A DNA stretch of 64,000 nt from Melioribacteraceae bacterium (lineage in GTDB: Bacteria; Bacteroidota; Ignavibacteria; Ignavibacteriales; Melioribacteraceae): NCBI GenBank assembly GCA_026417375.1, contig JAOADJ010000018.1, forward strand, positions 1-64,000. Direction: 5' to 3'. A program made the position numbers and the translations under genes. The notes under the pieces are model-generated. The model saw only the letters and a list, made by a program, of their open reading frames with translations. It did no database searches and had not been told where the DNA came from. Each line of letters opens with the position of its first letter. Within the stretch, counting starts at the first letter, position 1. This document shows, in pieces, positions 1 to 8,202 of this stretch.

Positions 1-1389
1 CGAATTTTGAAATCCGGAAAACAAACAAAAGAATTTTATGAAAACCTTTGGGAATCAATATTAAAAGGTGAAAGCTATTCTTCAATAATGATCAATAAAA
101 GAAAAAATGGCGAACATTATTGGGAATTAAATTCTATCTCATCTATAAAAGACCATAATGGGAATATTACTCACTTTGTTGCTGTTAAAGAAGATATAAC
201 AGAACAAAAGAAAATTGAACAACAATTATTAAAAGCAAAAGAAGAAGCTGAAGAAGCTGCAAAAGTAAGAACGCATTTATTAGCAAATTTATCACACGAA
301 TTCAGAACACCTCTTGGAAGTATAATTGGTTACTCATCAATATTAAAAAGCGATACTGAAGATGAAGAAATAAAAAGTATTGCTACTCAAATTGAACTTT
401 CCGGAAGAAGATTGATGAAAACCTTTAACGAACTTATAACTTTAACTGAGTTAGAAACTGACGAATTTGCAATTAATAATGTTGATCTCGATTTAATTTT
501 ATTCTGCAGTCAGTTAAAAATTTTATACGAAACAATTGCCGATGCAAAAGGATTAGAAATAAGAACCATTTTCTTAGTTGATGAATTAATTATTAACATA
601 GATGAAAATATTCTGACTAAAATTGTTGGTTATATTATTGATAATGCTATAAAGTTTACGGAAAAAGGTGAAGTAATAATCCAGTTAGAAAAATTAATCA
701 AAAACGAAAATGAAAAATTTGCTGTAATAAAAATTATTGATACTGGTAAAGGAATTAAAAATGAAGAACTTGAAATTATCTTTAAAGAATTCAGACAAGT
801 AAGTGAAGGAATCAGAAGAGATTTCGAAGGTCTTGGTTTGGGATTAACATTAGCAAGCCGTCTTTGCAGATTAATAGATGCTGAAATCAAAGTTGAAAGC
901 GAATATCAAATAGGTTCAACATTCTCAATTATAATTCCAATTAAAGTAACCGAAGAATCATTTGAAAAAGTACACGATCATGAAGTTCTGCCTGAACCAA
1001 ATATTAATCAGTCAACAGAACAAAATTATAATTTCTTGGTAGTTGAAGATAATCCTTTAAATGTTGATATACTTCAAAGATTATTTTCAAAGTATGGAAA
1101 TATTTATGTTGCAAGAGATGGCAAAAATGCAATCAAATTTGCAGAGACAAATAATTTAGACATAATGTTAATAGACATAAACCTTGGTTATGGAATTGAT
1201 GGAATTGAAGTATTAAATAAAATAAGAGAATTCGAACATCATAAAAACACACCTGCAATAGCTTTAACAGCTTATTCATCTGAAATGAGTAAAAGAGAAT
1301 TTATTCAAAAAGGATTTAATGATTTCGTAGCTAAACCCTTTGAAAAGAAACAACTGATTGATCTGGTGAATAAATTGTTAAAAAAATAA
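1..1389 (+). CDS. Hybrid sensor histidine kinase (PAS-HisKA-HATPase-REC), 5' end missing
   Basis: This is the C-terminal part of a two-component hybrid kinase. The frame is open through base 1, so the listed TTG at base 7 is not a real start. Numbered from that codon, residues ~8-70 are the end of a PAS/PAC domain (ending in DITEQKK). They lead into a short helix and the H-box SHEFRTP with the phospho-accepting His near residue 97. The ATPase domain has the N box (DNAIKFT), G1 (DTGKGI), F and G2 (GLGLGLTLASR). A receiver domain from ~340 to 460 carries the acidic patch (VVEDN), phospho-Asp near 390 (LIDIN) and the KP lysine near 443. The sensed signal cannot be told because the N-terminus is outside the window. 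It is followed by 127 bases without a gene. Confidence 0.93.
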   Translation, partial: RILKSGKQTKEFYENLWESILKGESYSSIMINKRKNGEHYWELNSISSIKDHNGNITHFVAVKEDITEQKKIEQQLLKAKEEAEEAAKVRTHLLANLSHEFRTPLGSIIGYSSILKSDTEDEEIKSIATQIELSGRRLMKTFNELITLTELETDEFAINNVDLDLILFCSQLKILYETIADAKGLEIRTIFLVDELIINIDENILTKIVGYIIDNAIKFTEKGEVIIQLEKLIKNENEKFAVIKIIDTGKGIKNEELEIIFKEFRQVSEGIRRDFEGLGLGLTLASRLCRLIDAEIKVESEYQIGSTFSIIIPIKVTEESFEKVHDHEVLPEPNINQSTEQNYNFLVVEDNPLNVDILQRLFSKYGNIYVARDGKNAIKFAETNNLDIMLIDINLGYGIDGIEVLNKIREFEHHKNTPAIALTAYSSEMSKREFIQKGFNDFVAKPFEKKQLIDLVNKLLKK

Positions 1390-1516
1390 CTCATAAATTT
1401 TTTAATGAATGAATAAATAAAAAATCAACCTTCCTTAAATCATACTTGCTTATTCAATTATAACCAAATAAGTTTCAGACATAAATATTCTATTAAATAA
1501 CTAATAGGTTAATTTT

Positions 1517-2734
1517 ATGAGTTTAAGTCTTATAGCAAAAACAATCAAACCTTCTCCAACATTAGCTTTAAATGAAAAAGCGGCAATACTAAGAGAAAAA
1601 GGGGATCCGGTAATTCACTTAGGAGGTGGCGAACCAAAAAGTCGTGCACCAATGGATGCAATTCTTTCAGCAGTAAATATGTTAAACAGTGGCGAAGTTC
1701 GTTATGCACCGGCAGATGGAATTCCGGAATTAAAAAAATCAATTATTCGCTACACGGAAGAATTTTATCACAGAAAAGTTAATCCCGAAAATGTAATTGC
1801 AAGTAGCGGTGCAAAACAAGCAATTATGGTTGCATTGCAGGCAATCTTAAATCCTCAGGAAGAAGTTATTTTTCCGGCACCTTACTGGGTAAGTTATCCT
1901 GATATGGCTCGTCTTGTTGGAGCTGTTCCTGTTCCTGTTCTTCCTGAAGATGGATCATTTTATCCTCGTCTTAAAGATATTGAAATGAGAGTTGGTTCTT
2001 ACACAAAAGCAATAATTATCAATTCTCCGAATAATCCAACTGGTGCAATGTACTCCGAAGAATTTATTGCCGATATAGTTGATTTCTGTGAGCGTAAAAA
2101 CATTTATTTAATTATGGATGATATTTATCATCGTTTAATTTTTGATGGAAGAAAACCAATCAGCGCATTCGATTACACTAAAAAATCTGTTGAAGAAAGT
2201 AAACTGTTAATTATCAATGGTGTTTCAAAGCAATATGCAATGACAGGATTTAGAATTGGTTGGGCTGTTGGAAACAAAAAACTTATTGAAGCAATGGCAA
2301 ATATTCAGGGGCATCAAACAAGCGGACCATCTGTCCTTTTACAAAAAGCAGCAGTTGGTGCATTAAATGGAATACAATCGAGTGTTGAAAGTTTACGTGT
2401 AACTTTAGAAAACAATCGTAATGTTTTAGTTGATCAACTTCGCTCATTTGAAGGTGTTAAAGTTCATGTGCCAGATGGAACATTTTATTTATTTGCTGAT
2501 TTTTCTGCATATGAAAAAGATTCACAAAAACTATCAAACTATTTGATTGATAAAGTTATGGTATTAACTGTTCCGGGAAAAGAATTTGGTTTAGATGGTT
2601 ATTTAAGATTAAGTTATTGCGGAACAATAAAAGATATTACAGAAGGAATAGAAAGAATGAAATGGGCTCTTGATCCAAATTCACCGAATGAACTTTACAT
2701 TGGCGACCGTAAATTAGTGAGGGACTGGTTATGA
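1517..2734 (+). CDS. Pyridoxal-phosphate aminotransferase, aspartate aminotransferase-like (class I/II)
   Basis: A fold-type I PLP aminotransferase of 405 residues, probably moving amino groups between aspartate (or another amino acid) and 2-oxoglutarate. Visible landmarks are NSPNNPTGA, the DDIYH aspartate that contacts the pyridine ring, the Schiff-base lysine in GVSKQYAMTGFRIGW and the carboxylate-binding arginine in YLRLSYC. The N-terminal motif GGGEPKSRAP differs from the more common GEPDFDTP seen in the second aminotransferase of this window. The C-terminus has a short extension ending LVRDWL. Its stop overlaps the start of pckA by four bases (ATGA), so the two are surely co-transcribed. 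That makes oxaloacetate a plausible product handed to PEPCK. The exact amino-acid substrate is inference. Confidence 0.9.
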   Translation: MSLSLIAKTIKPSPTLALNEKAAILREKGDPVIHLGGGEPKSRAPMDAILSAVNMLNSGEVRYAPADGIPELKKSIIRYTEEFYHRKVNPENVIASSGAKQAIMVALQAILNPQEEVIFPAPYWVSYPDMARLVGAVPVPVLPEDGSFYPRLKDIEMRVGSYTKAIIINSPNNPTGAMYSEEFIADIVDFCERKNIYLIMDDIYHRLIFDGRKPISAFDYTKKSVEESKLLIINGVSKQYAMTGFRIGWAVGNKKLIEAMANIQGHQTSGPSVLLQKAAVGALNGIQSSVESLRVTLENNRNVLVDQLRSFEGVKVHVPDGTFYLFADFSAYEKDSQKLSNYLIDKVMVLTVPGKEFGLDGYLRLSYCGTIKDITEGIERMKWALDPNSPNELYIGDRKLVRDWL

Positions 2735-4389
2735 GCAAATATTTAGAATTCAACACACCAGCGTCAAAGCAAGCTTTAGAACTTGCTTCAGATTTCAGAT
2801 TAAAAAATCAAGGGTTAACTCATCTCGATAGAGTTTATTGGAATTTGCCAAATGAATCATTGTATGAAGAAATAATTTTTAGAAACGAAGCTAAACTAGC
2901 AAAGCATGGAGCTTTAGTTGTAAATACAGGCAAACATACAGCTCGTGCTGCATCAGATAAGTATATTGTTTTAGAAAGTTCAACTTCAAAAGATATTTGG
3001 TGGGGAACTTATAATCGTCCTTATGCTCATGAAAAATGGTCACAATTAATGGGGAGACTTCAAGCATGGGCACAAGGTGAAGAACTATTTGTTCAAGATG
3101 TTTTTGCCGGCGCTGACCCTGATTATAAACTTCCTGTAAGAATTATTACTGAAAAAGCATGGCATAGTTTATTTGTCAGAAATATGTTCATTACAACAAA
3201 TAATAAAGATGAATTAAAAAATTTCGTTCCTGAGTTTACGGTTATTGCAGTACCCGGTTTTAAAGTTGATCCAATAAATGATGGAACAAGAAGTGAAACC
3301 GGAATTATTTTAAATTTCGATCAAAGAACAGCAATTATTGCAAATACACTTTATGCCGGTGAAATTAAAAAATCTGTATTTACAGTATTAAATTTTCTTT
3401 TAACATACCAAGATGTTTTACCAATGCACTGCTCTGCAAATGTCGGGGAAAGTGGTGATGTAGCTTTATTCTTTGGTTTGAGCGGAACCGGAAAAACAAC
3501 TTTATCTGCTGATCCGAAAAGAAAATTAATTGGTGATGATGAACATGGATGGAGCTCTGAAGGTGTGTTCAATTTTGAAGCGGGTTGTTATGCAAAAGTA
3601 ATTCGTCTTTCTGCTGAACATGAACCACAAATTTATGCTACAACAAAAAAATTCGGCACAATTTTAGAAAATGTAGTTTATGATCCTGTTACAAGAAATA
3701 TTGATCTTGATGATGATTCAATTACAGAAAATACCCGTGCTTCTTATCCATTAGATTTTATTCCGAATATAATTCAAGAAGGTTATGTAAGAACTCATCC
3801 AAAGAATGTTATATTTTTAACTTGTGATGCAAGTGGTGTAATGCCTCCAATTGCAAGATTAACTCCTGAACAAGCACAATATCATTTTATAAGTGGCTAT
3901 ACATCAAAAATAGCAGGAACCGAAATTGGTTTAGGAATAGAACCACAAATTACTTTTTCAGCATGTTTTGGTGGACCTTTTATGGTTCGTCATCCGTTTG
4001 AATATTCTGAAATGTTAAAACAAAGAATTATAAAACACAAAGCAAATGTTTGGCTTGTAAATACTGGTTGGGTTGGCGGAAGATTCGGAGTTGGAAAAAG
4101 AATCAGTATTCGCCACACAAGAAATTTATTGAATGCAGCTTTAGATGGAAAACTTGATAATGTTCAGTATAGAAAAGACAAACTATTTGGCTTCGAAGTG
4201 CCTTTAACTTGTCCGGATGTACCAGAAGATGTTCTTTATCCTGAAGCTTCCTGGGGAAACAAAGATGAATATTGGAAAAAATATGATGCGTTGGCTGCAC
4301 GATTTAATGAAAATTTCAAATTGTTCGAAAAAGGTTGTTCTCAAGATGTAATTAATGCTGGACCGAAAAGATTAGCACAAGTGAAATAA
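2731..4389 (+). CDS. pckA: Phosphoenolpyruvate carboxykinase (ATP)
   Basis: ATP-dependent PEP carboxykinase, converting oxaloacetate and ATP to phosphoenolpyruvate, CO2 and ADP in the cytoplasm; the entry step of gluconeogenesis. At 552 residues it is close to the usual ~540 of the ATP-type family. The kinase-1a P-loop (GLSGTGKTTLS), the metal-binding kinase-2 region (IGDDEHGW) and the substrate stretch RTAIIANTLYAGEIKKS are all present, as is WLVNTGWVGG. The start ATG overlaps the stop of the aminotransferase by four bases, indicating translational coupling. A strong hairpin with a T-rich tail follows the stop. Nothing looks degraded. Confidence 0.97.
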   Translation: MSKYLEFNTPASKQALELASDFRLKNQGLTHLDRVYWNLPNESLYEEIIFRNEAKLAKHGALVVNTGKHTARAASDKYIVLESSTSKDIWWGTYNRPYAHEKWSQLMGRLQAWAQGEELFVQDVFAGADPDYKLPVRIITEKAWHSLFVRNMFITTNNKDELKNFVPEFTVIAVPGFKVDPINDGTRSETGIILNFDQRTAIIANTLYAGEIKKSVFTVLNFLLTYQDVLPMHCSANVGESGDVALFFGLSGTGKTTLSADPKRKLIGDDEHGWSSEGVFNFEAGCYAKVIRLSAEHEPQIYATTKKFGTILENVVYDPVTRNIDLDDDSITENTRASYPLDFIPNIIQEGYVRTHPKNVIFLTCDASGVMPPIARLTPEQAQYHFISGYTSKIAGTEIGLGIEPQITFSACFGGPFMVRHPFEYSEMLKQRIIKHKANVWLVNTGWVGGRFGVGKRISIRHTRNLLNAALDGKLDNVQYRKDKLFGFEVPLTCPDVPEDVLYPEASWGNKDEYWKKYDALAARFNENFKLFEKGCSQDVINAGPKRLAQVK

Positions 4390-4397
4390 TTTATTTT

Positions 4398-4440
4398 ATC
4401 ACACTTGGGTAATTTCGTTTGAAGTTTATCCAGGTGTGAT
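4398..4440 (+). terminator. Rho-independent terminator after pckA
   Basis: A 15-base-pair stem with two G-U pairs (ATCACACTTGGGTAA at 4398-4412 with TTATCCAGGTGTGAT at 4426-4440) closes a 13-base loop. It begins 8 bases after the pckA stop and is followed by TTTAATTTTAT. It should end the aminotransferase-pckA transcript. Confidence 0.85.
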
Positions 4441-4475
4441 TTAATTTTATAATAATAATTCGAAAGGCAAATTAA

Positions 4476-4898
4476 GTGAACTCATATTTTAAATTAGTTA
4501 GTATTTTATTTTTATTCGTTGTTATCACATCATGTAAAAAAATTGAAGATAGTCTTTCAATTCCCGAAGAAATTTATAATAATACTCCAGCTGTTTCAAT
4601 TACAAACGAAAATTTTTCTTATGCTATAAAAGCAAAATATTTTACCAAAGATGAAAATTATAATTTAAATTTTACTTCAGATTCGGTTAAAGTTTCTGTT
4701 GCTGCTTCTAATTTAACTGCAGGTTCAGTAAAAGTTGAAATTACACTTAAAGATGGCTCAAAACCTTTTTATAGAAATTTATTAACTAATTATGCTTTAA
4801 GTGAACAGTTTAAAGTTAAAAGTGAAATTTCGAAGGTGAATATTACTTTTACAAATTTTACCGGTGATTTTGCTTTTAATATGAAAACAGCTTATTAG
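4476..4898 (+). CDS. Small secreted lipoprotein of unknown function
   Basis: A 140-residue protein with a type II signal peptide: a hydrophobic stretch followed by the lipobox VITSCKK, Cys at about residue 20, so it is predicted to be lipid-anchored. The mature part is rich in Asn, Ser, Thr, Val and alternates short hydrophobic strands, consistent with a beta-sandwich domain, but I recognise no family. The start is GTG, supported by GAAAGG ten bases upstream. That leader is a 17-base sequence repeated exactly before the lipoprotein gene at 19348. The 3' end overlaps the convergent PAS kinase gene by four bases. Confidence 0.75.
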   Translation: MNSYFKLVSILFLFVVITSCKKIEDSLSIPEEIYNNTPAVSITNENFSYAIKAKYFTKDENYNLNFTSDSVKVSVAASNLTAGSVKVEITLKDGSKPFYRNLLTNYALSEQFKVKSEISKVNITFTNFTGDFAFNMKTAY

Positions 4899-6958
4899 TT
4901 TATTGTTTCAAAAATGACTGAGAAAGTTGATCCCTGATTTAATTTACTTTCAACTTCTATTTTTCCATTCATCATTTCTGTCATTCTTTTTACTAATGAT
5001 AGTCCTAATCCGAATCCATCAAAATTTCTGTTTGTTCCTTCTGATATTTGTTTAAATGCATCGAATAAATAATTCATATCTTCTTCTTTAATTCCAATCC
5101 CTGTATCCTTGACAGAAATTTTAATAAAACTTTTTTCTGATTCTTTATAAATATTTGAAAATATTTTTATTTCTCCTTTCAAAGTAAATTTAATTGCATT
5201 ATCTACTAAATGATGAATTATTACTTTGAAATAATCCTTATCAACTAAAGCTATTTGTTCATCTTCAATTTCATTTATTATTCTTATTCCTTTTAAATTT
5301 ACCTTTTGCAGATTATAATCAATTATTTTATTAATAATTGGTACAATGTTAAATTTATTTATATTCAAATTTACTGTTGATGATTCAAGTTCTGAGAATA
5401 ATAAAACACTATCAAGAGATGTCAGTAATCTATTTCCACCTTCTTTAATTCCAAAAACCATTTCAATTAATTCATGGTCATTAATTTCATATTCAAGCAT
5501 TTCACTAAAGCCAAGTATTGATACAAGTGGTGTTCTGAATTCGTGGCTTATTTTATTGAGTAAAATTGTTTTTGCATTTAATGATTTTTCAACTTGTTCT
5601 TTGGCTTTTATTAATTCTTCCTGATATTCTTTAATTCTTGTAATATCCTCTTGAATAGAGATATAATTAATTGTTTCTCCTTCTGAATTTTTTACTGGAG
5701 CAAAACTTGCCCACACCCAAAATACTTTTCCTTTTTTTGAAATTAAATTTAATTCAGAAGAGCTTTGCGATTCTTCAATAATTCTTTTTTTAAGTTTTAA
5801 AATATTTTCTGAATATTGTTCTTTACAATTCAATTCTAATACACTTTTCCCTATTAACTCTTTTACATCATAATTTGTTTTATTTAATACTGATTCATTT
5901 ACATATTGAATATTGAGGTTTGTATCCAGAATAAAAACTAATGAGTTACTTTGATTAATTGCAGTTATCAACTTAAGATTGTCTTTTTGTGCTTCTTCTT
6001 TTTTGTGTATGGCGTCTTTTAATTGTTTGGTGAGAGCATACAATTCTTGTGTTCTTATTTTTACTTTATTTTCCAACTCATATTTTGCTTCGAGTATTTT
6101 ATCTTCCATTAATTTTCTTTCAGTAATATCAATAATTGTAATTTCGTTGTATTCAATATTATCAACTTTAATTTTTTGTGAATGAAAAAGAATTGGTATT
6201 GGTGAACCTTCTGAATTTATAAGTATTGCTTCTTCGTTATTGACAATTTCTTCTTTAAATAATTTCTTATCTAAAAACAATAAATAATCTCTTATATCTT
6301 TACCTAAAATTTCATCTTTAGGAATTCCAAGTAATTTACTTGCAGCATTATTTAAATCAATTACGATATTGTTAAGATTGGTTAAAACAATACCTTCATT
6401 TATTGTGTTAAATATTTTATAAAGATTTTTAACTGTTTCATTTAATGTAATTAATAATTCATTTGAATTGTTATTTATTTGTTCGTTTTGTGTTTGTACA
6501 TTAAAATAAATTAACCCGAAAATTTTTATTAAGAGATTTAATTCATCTTTTATTTTTTGAGATAAAGAAAAATTATTGTTTAAGTTAATTATAATTAACC
6601 CTTCTAATTTCCCTTTATTCTGTAATGGAATAATATAAATGTTACTAATCTCTTCATTATTCCATTCAACTATTTCATTAGTTTCAAATACTTTTTCTAT
6701 GATGTTATTTGAAATTAATTTTTCAAATAATTGTTGACTGTGTTCATTATAAGATTGGGGTTCTGTTTTAATAATATCAAAATCAAAAGTAATATTATTT
6801 AATAAGCAGATTGCCGTGCAAACATGTCCATCTATTTTTGAAATTTTCTGAAGTGTATATGAAATTAATTCTTCATTATTATTAATGCTATTAGAAATAA
6901 TGTCAAGAAAATCATTCAGATTTATTTTCGATGACAATATTTTATTAAAGTTGTCCAT
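4895..6958 (-). CDS. PAS-domain sensor histidine kinase
   Basis: A cytoplasmic-looking histidine kinase of 687 residues with no obvious membrane segment. The N-terminal ~170 residues may form a GAF-like sensor (uncertain). A PAS domain spans about 185-280 (ending DITERK), followed by a coiled coil and a second PAS/PAC domain at about 330-450 (ending QEDITR). The H-box is SHEFRTP, and the ATPase domain contains DNAIKFT, DTGIGI and GFGLGLSLVKR. There is no receiver domain, so a separate response regulator is needed. It lies 3 bases after the HDOD gene and is the last gene of a three-gene operon. Its kinase core closely resembles that of the hybrid kinase at the start of the window, which suggests paralogy. 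Confidence 0.93.
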   Translation of the reverse strand: MDNFNKILSSKINLNDFLDIISNSINNNEELISYTLQKISKIDGHVCTAICLLNNITFDFDIIKTEPQSYNEHSQQLFEKLISNNIIEKVFETNEIVEWNNEEISNIYIIPLQNKGKLEGLIIINLNNNFSLSQKIKDELNLLIKIFGLIYFNVQTQNEQINNNSNELLITLNETVKNLYKIFNTINEGIVLTNLNNIVIDLNNAASKLLGIPKDEILGKDIRDYLLFLDKKLFKEEIVNNEEAILINSEGSPIPILFHSQKIKVDNIEYNEITIIDITERKLMEDKILEAKYELENKVKIRTQELYALTKQLKDAIHKKEEAQKDNLKLITAINQSNSLVFILDTNLNIQYVNESVLNKTNYDVKELIGKSVLELNCKEQYSENILKLKKRIIEESQSSSELNLISKKGKVFWVWASFAPVKNSEGETINYISIQEDITRIKEYQEELIKAKEQVEKSLNAKTILLNKISHEFRTPLVSILGFSEMLEYEINDHELIEMVFGIKEGGNRLLTSLDSVLLFSELESSTVNLNINKFNIVPIINKIIDYNLQKVNLKGIRIINEIEDEQIALVDKDYFKVIIHHLVDNAIKFTLKGEIKIFSNIYKESEKSFIKISVKDTGIGIKEEDMNYLFDAFKQISEGTNRNFDGFGLGLSLVKRMTEMMNGKIEVESKLNQGSTFSVIFETIN

Positions 6959-6961
6959 TAT

Positions 6962-7813
6962 TTAAAGCATTATAAGTTTAACTGTTGAAGTATAGTCATT
7001 AATAAATTTTTCTTTTAATTCAGTTAAAGTTCCTTTCTTTATTTTCAATGTATCCCAAATTAAAGTATTGGGTTTAGGAATTATATCGTACCCGGAATAA
7101 CCCAACTCTAAAATGTGTGATAAAATATTTGATAGATGAACAATTGATATTAATAAATTATTATTACTTGTATTTGATTTAACGCAATTATCATGAAACA
7201 AAATAACATCCTGAATTGATTCGGGAATTCTCCATTTTTCAGCTAATAACTTTCCTACTTCTTCGTGTGTAATTCCAAGTATTTCTTTTTCTGCTTCTTT
7301 TATTAAACAATTTTTTTCTTTTACTAACTCAAAAACTTTTTTATAGTCCTCACCGGCATATTCAAGAAAAATTATTTTACCAATATCATGTAAAACTCCA
7401 GAAAGAAAATAGTTTTCAAGTTTTTTTTCACCTATTGCATTTGCAACATTTCTTGATATAACACCAACAGCAATTGAGTGTGCCCAAAAATCAACAGGAC
7501 GAAAACCTTTTATTTTTATTTCTTTTGAAAACATGGAAATAACAGAGAGAGTAAAAACAATATCTTTTACTTCATTTCTGCCAATGTAAAGTATTGCATC
7601 TGAAATCGAATCAATTTTTCCATGAAATCCATAAAGTGGTGAATTTGCAACTTTTAAAATTTTTAATGTTGTTGATTGATCGGTCAATATTATGTTTGCC
7701 AATTTTGTATTTGTTGTGTAAGGATCTTCAATTGCTTCTGTAATTGCAGTAAATATCGTTGGCAATGTCGGAAGTTTATTAATCGAATTAATCAGCTTTT
7801 CATTTATCTTCAT
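6962..7813 (-). CDS. HDOD domain signalling protein
   Basis: A 283-residue protein made almost entirely of an HDOD domain, an HD-like fold used in signalling rather than a proven hydrolase. Typical landmarks are LPTLPTIFTAI near the N-terminus, ILKVANSPLYGF, the helix with FWAHSIAVGVISR, and LSGVLHDIGKIIFLEY. The HD pair is present in LHDIGK, though many HDOD proteins lack full catalytic sets. It overlaps the upstream 104-residue protein by four bases and is followed after 3 bases by a PAS kinase, so all three are probably made together. In other bacteria HDOD proteins act in kinase or c-di-GMP-linked regulation; the specific role here is inference. Confidence 0.9.
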   Translation of the reverse strand: MKINEKLINSINKLPTLPTIFTAITEAIEDPYTTNTKLANIILTDQSTTLKILKVANSPLYGFHGKIDSISDAILYIGRNEVKDIVFTLSVISMFSKEIKIKGFRPVDFWAHSIAVGVISRNVANAIGEKKLENYFLSGVLHDIGKIIFLEYAGEDYKKVFELVKEKNCLIKEAEKEILGITHEEVGKLLAEKWRIPESIQDVILFHDNCVKSNTSNNNLLISIVHLSNILSHILELGYSGYDIIPKPNTLIWDTLKIKKGTLTELKEKFINDYTSTVKLIML

Positions 7814-8124
7814 ATAGATTCTTTTTTATTAATTATCTCAAGTGCCAAAGAATACAACTCTTCTTCAATTTCGTTGCTTGGTAACCAATTAATTTTACTA
7901 TTTGTACCATTTTTAACTTCCTCACTTGAAATTTTAGATTCTTTGTTTTCATTAATTAATGTTTTAATAACTACACTTTTTATACCCCAGATCTTTAAAA
8001 CTCTGAAATGAGATTCATTAATAACTGTATCTTTATTGATAATTACTTGTCCATAACGGTTTACCACTGGTTCGGCAACAATTAACCCTTTGACTACGTT
8101 TTCTATAGGAATATTTTCATTCAT
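7810..8124 (-). CDS. Small protein resembling the N-terminal domain of HD-GYP proteins
   Basis: A 104-residue protein. The first ~55 residues read like the small beta-rich domain that precedes HD-GYP phosphodiesterase domains: IENVVKGLIVAEPV, a turn, then GQVIINKDTVINESHFRVLKIWGIKSVVI. This matches the usual pattern of 'pGm.la.dv...G..ll..g..lt...l..L...gi..v.v'. No HD-GYP domain follows; the rest is polar with a C-terminal helix. The gene overlaps the HDOD gene by four bases. It looks like a two-domain protein split into separate genes, with the HDOD protein replacing the HD-GYP part. Family assignment is by pattern only. Confidence 0.7.
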   Translation of the reverse strand: MNENIPIENVVKGLIVAEPVVNRYGQVIINKDTVINESHFRVLKIWGIKSVVIKTLINENKESKISSEEVKNGTNSKINWLPSNEIEEELYSLALEIINKKESI

Positions 8125-8202
8125 AAGAGTTACTTTTTTTATATTAATTATCGAAATAAATTAGTTTTTATTGATTGTTTTTTGTAATAAAAAGGTAAAA
8201 AA

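Noticed and set aside
238-262. GAAGAAGCTGAAGAAGCTGC short tandem repeat
   Set aside because: It is a coding repeat for an Ala/Glu coiled coil linker before the H-box, not a repeat array.
630-890. Minus-strand ORF opposite the first hybrid kinase
   Set aside because: Shadow of the kinase ATPase domain; no start signal, low-complexity Ile/Ser/Phe composition typical of antisense frames in AT-rich genes.
3351-3572. Minus-strand ORF of 73 residues inside pckA
   Set aside because: Lies over the PEPCK P-loop region, which is clearly coding on the plus strand.
5346-5624. Plus-strand ORF of 92 residues inside the PAS kinase gene
   Set aside because: Antisense shadow of the HisKA region; no independent support.
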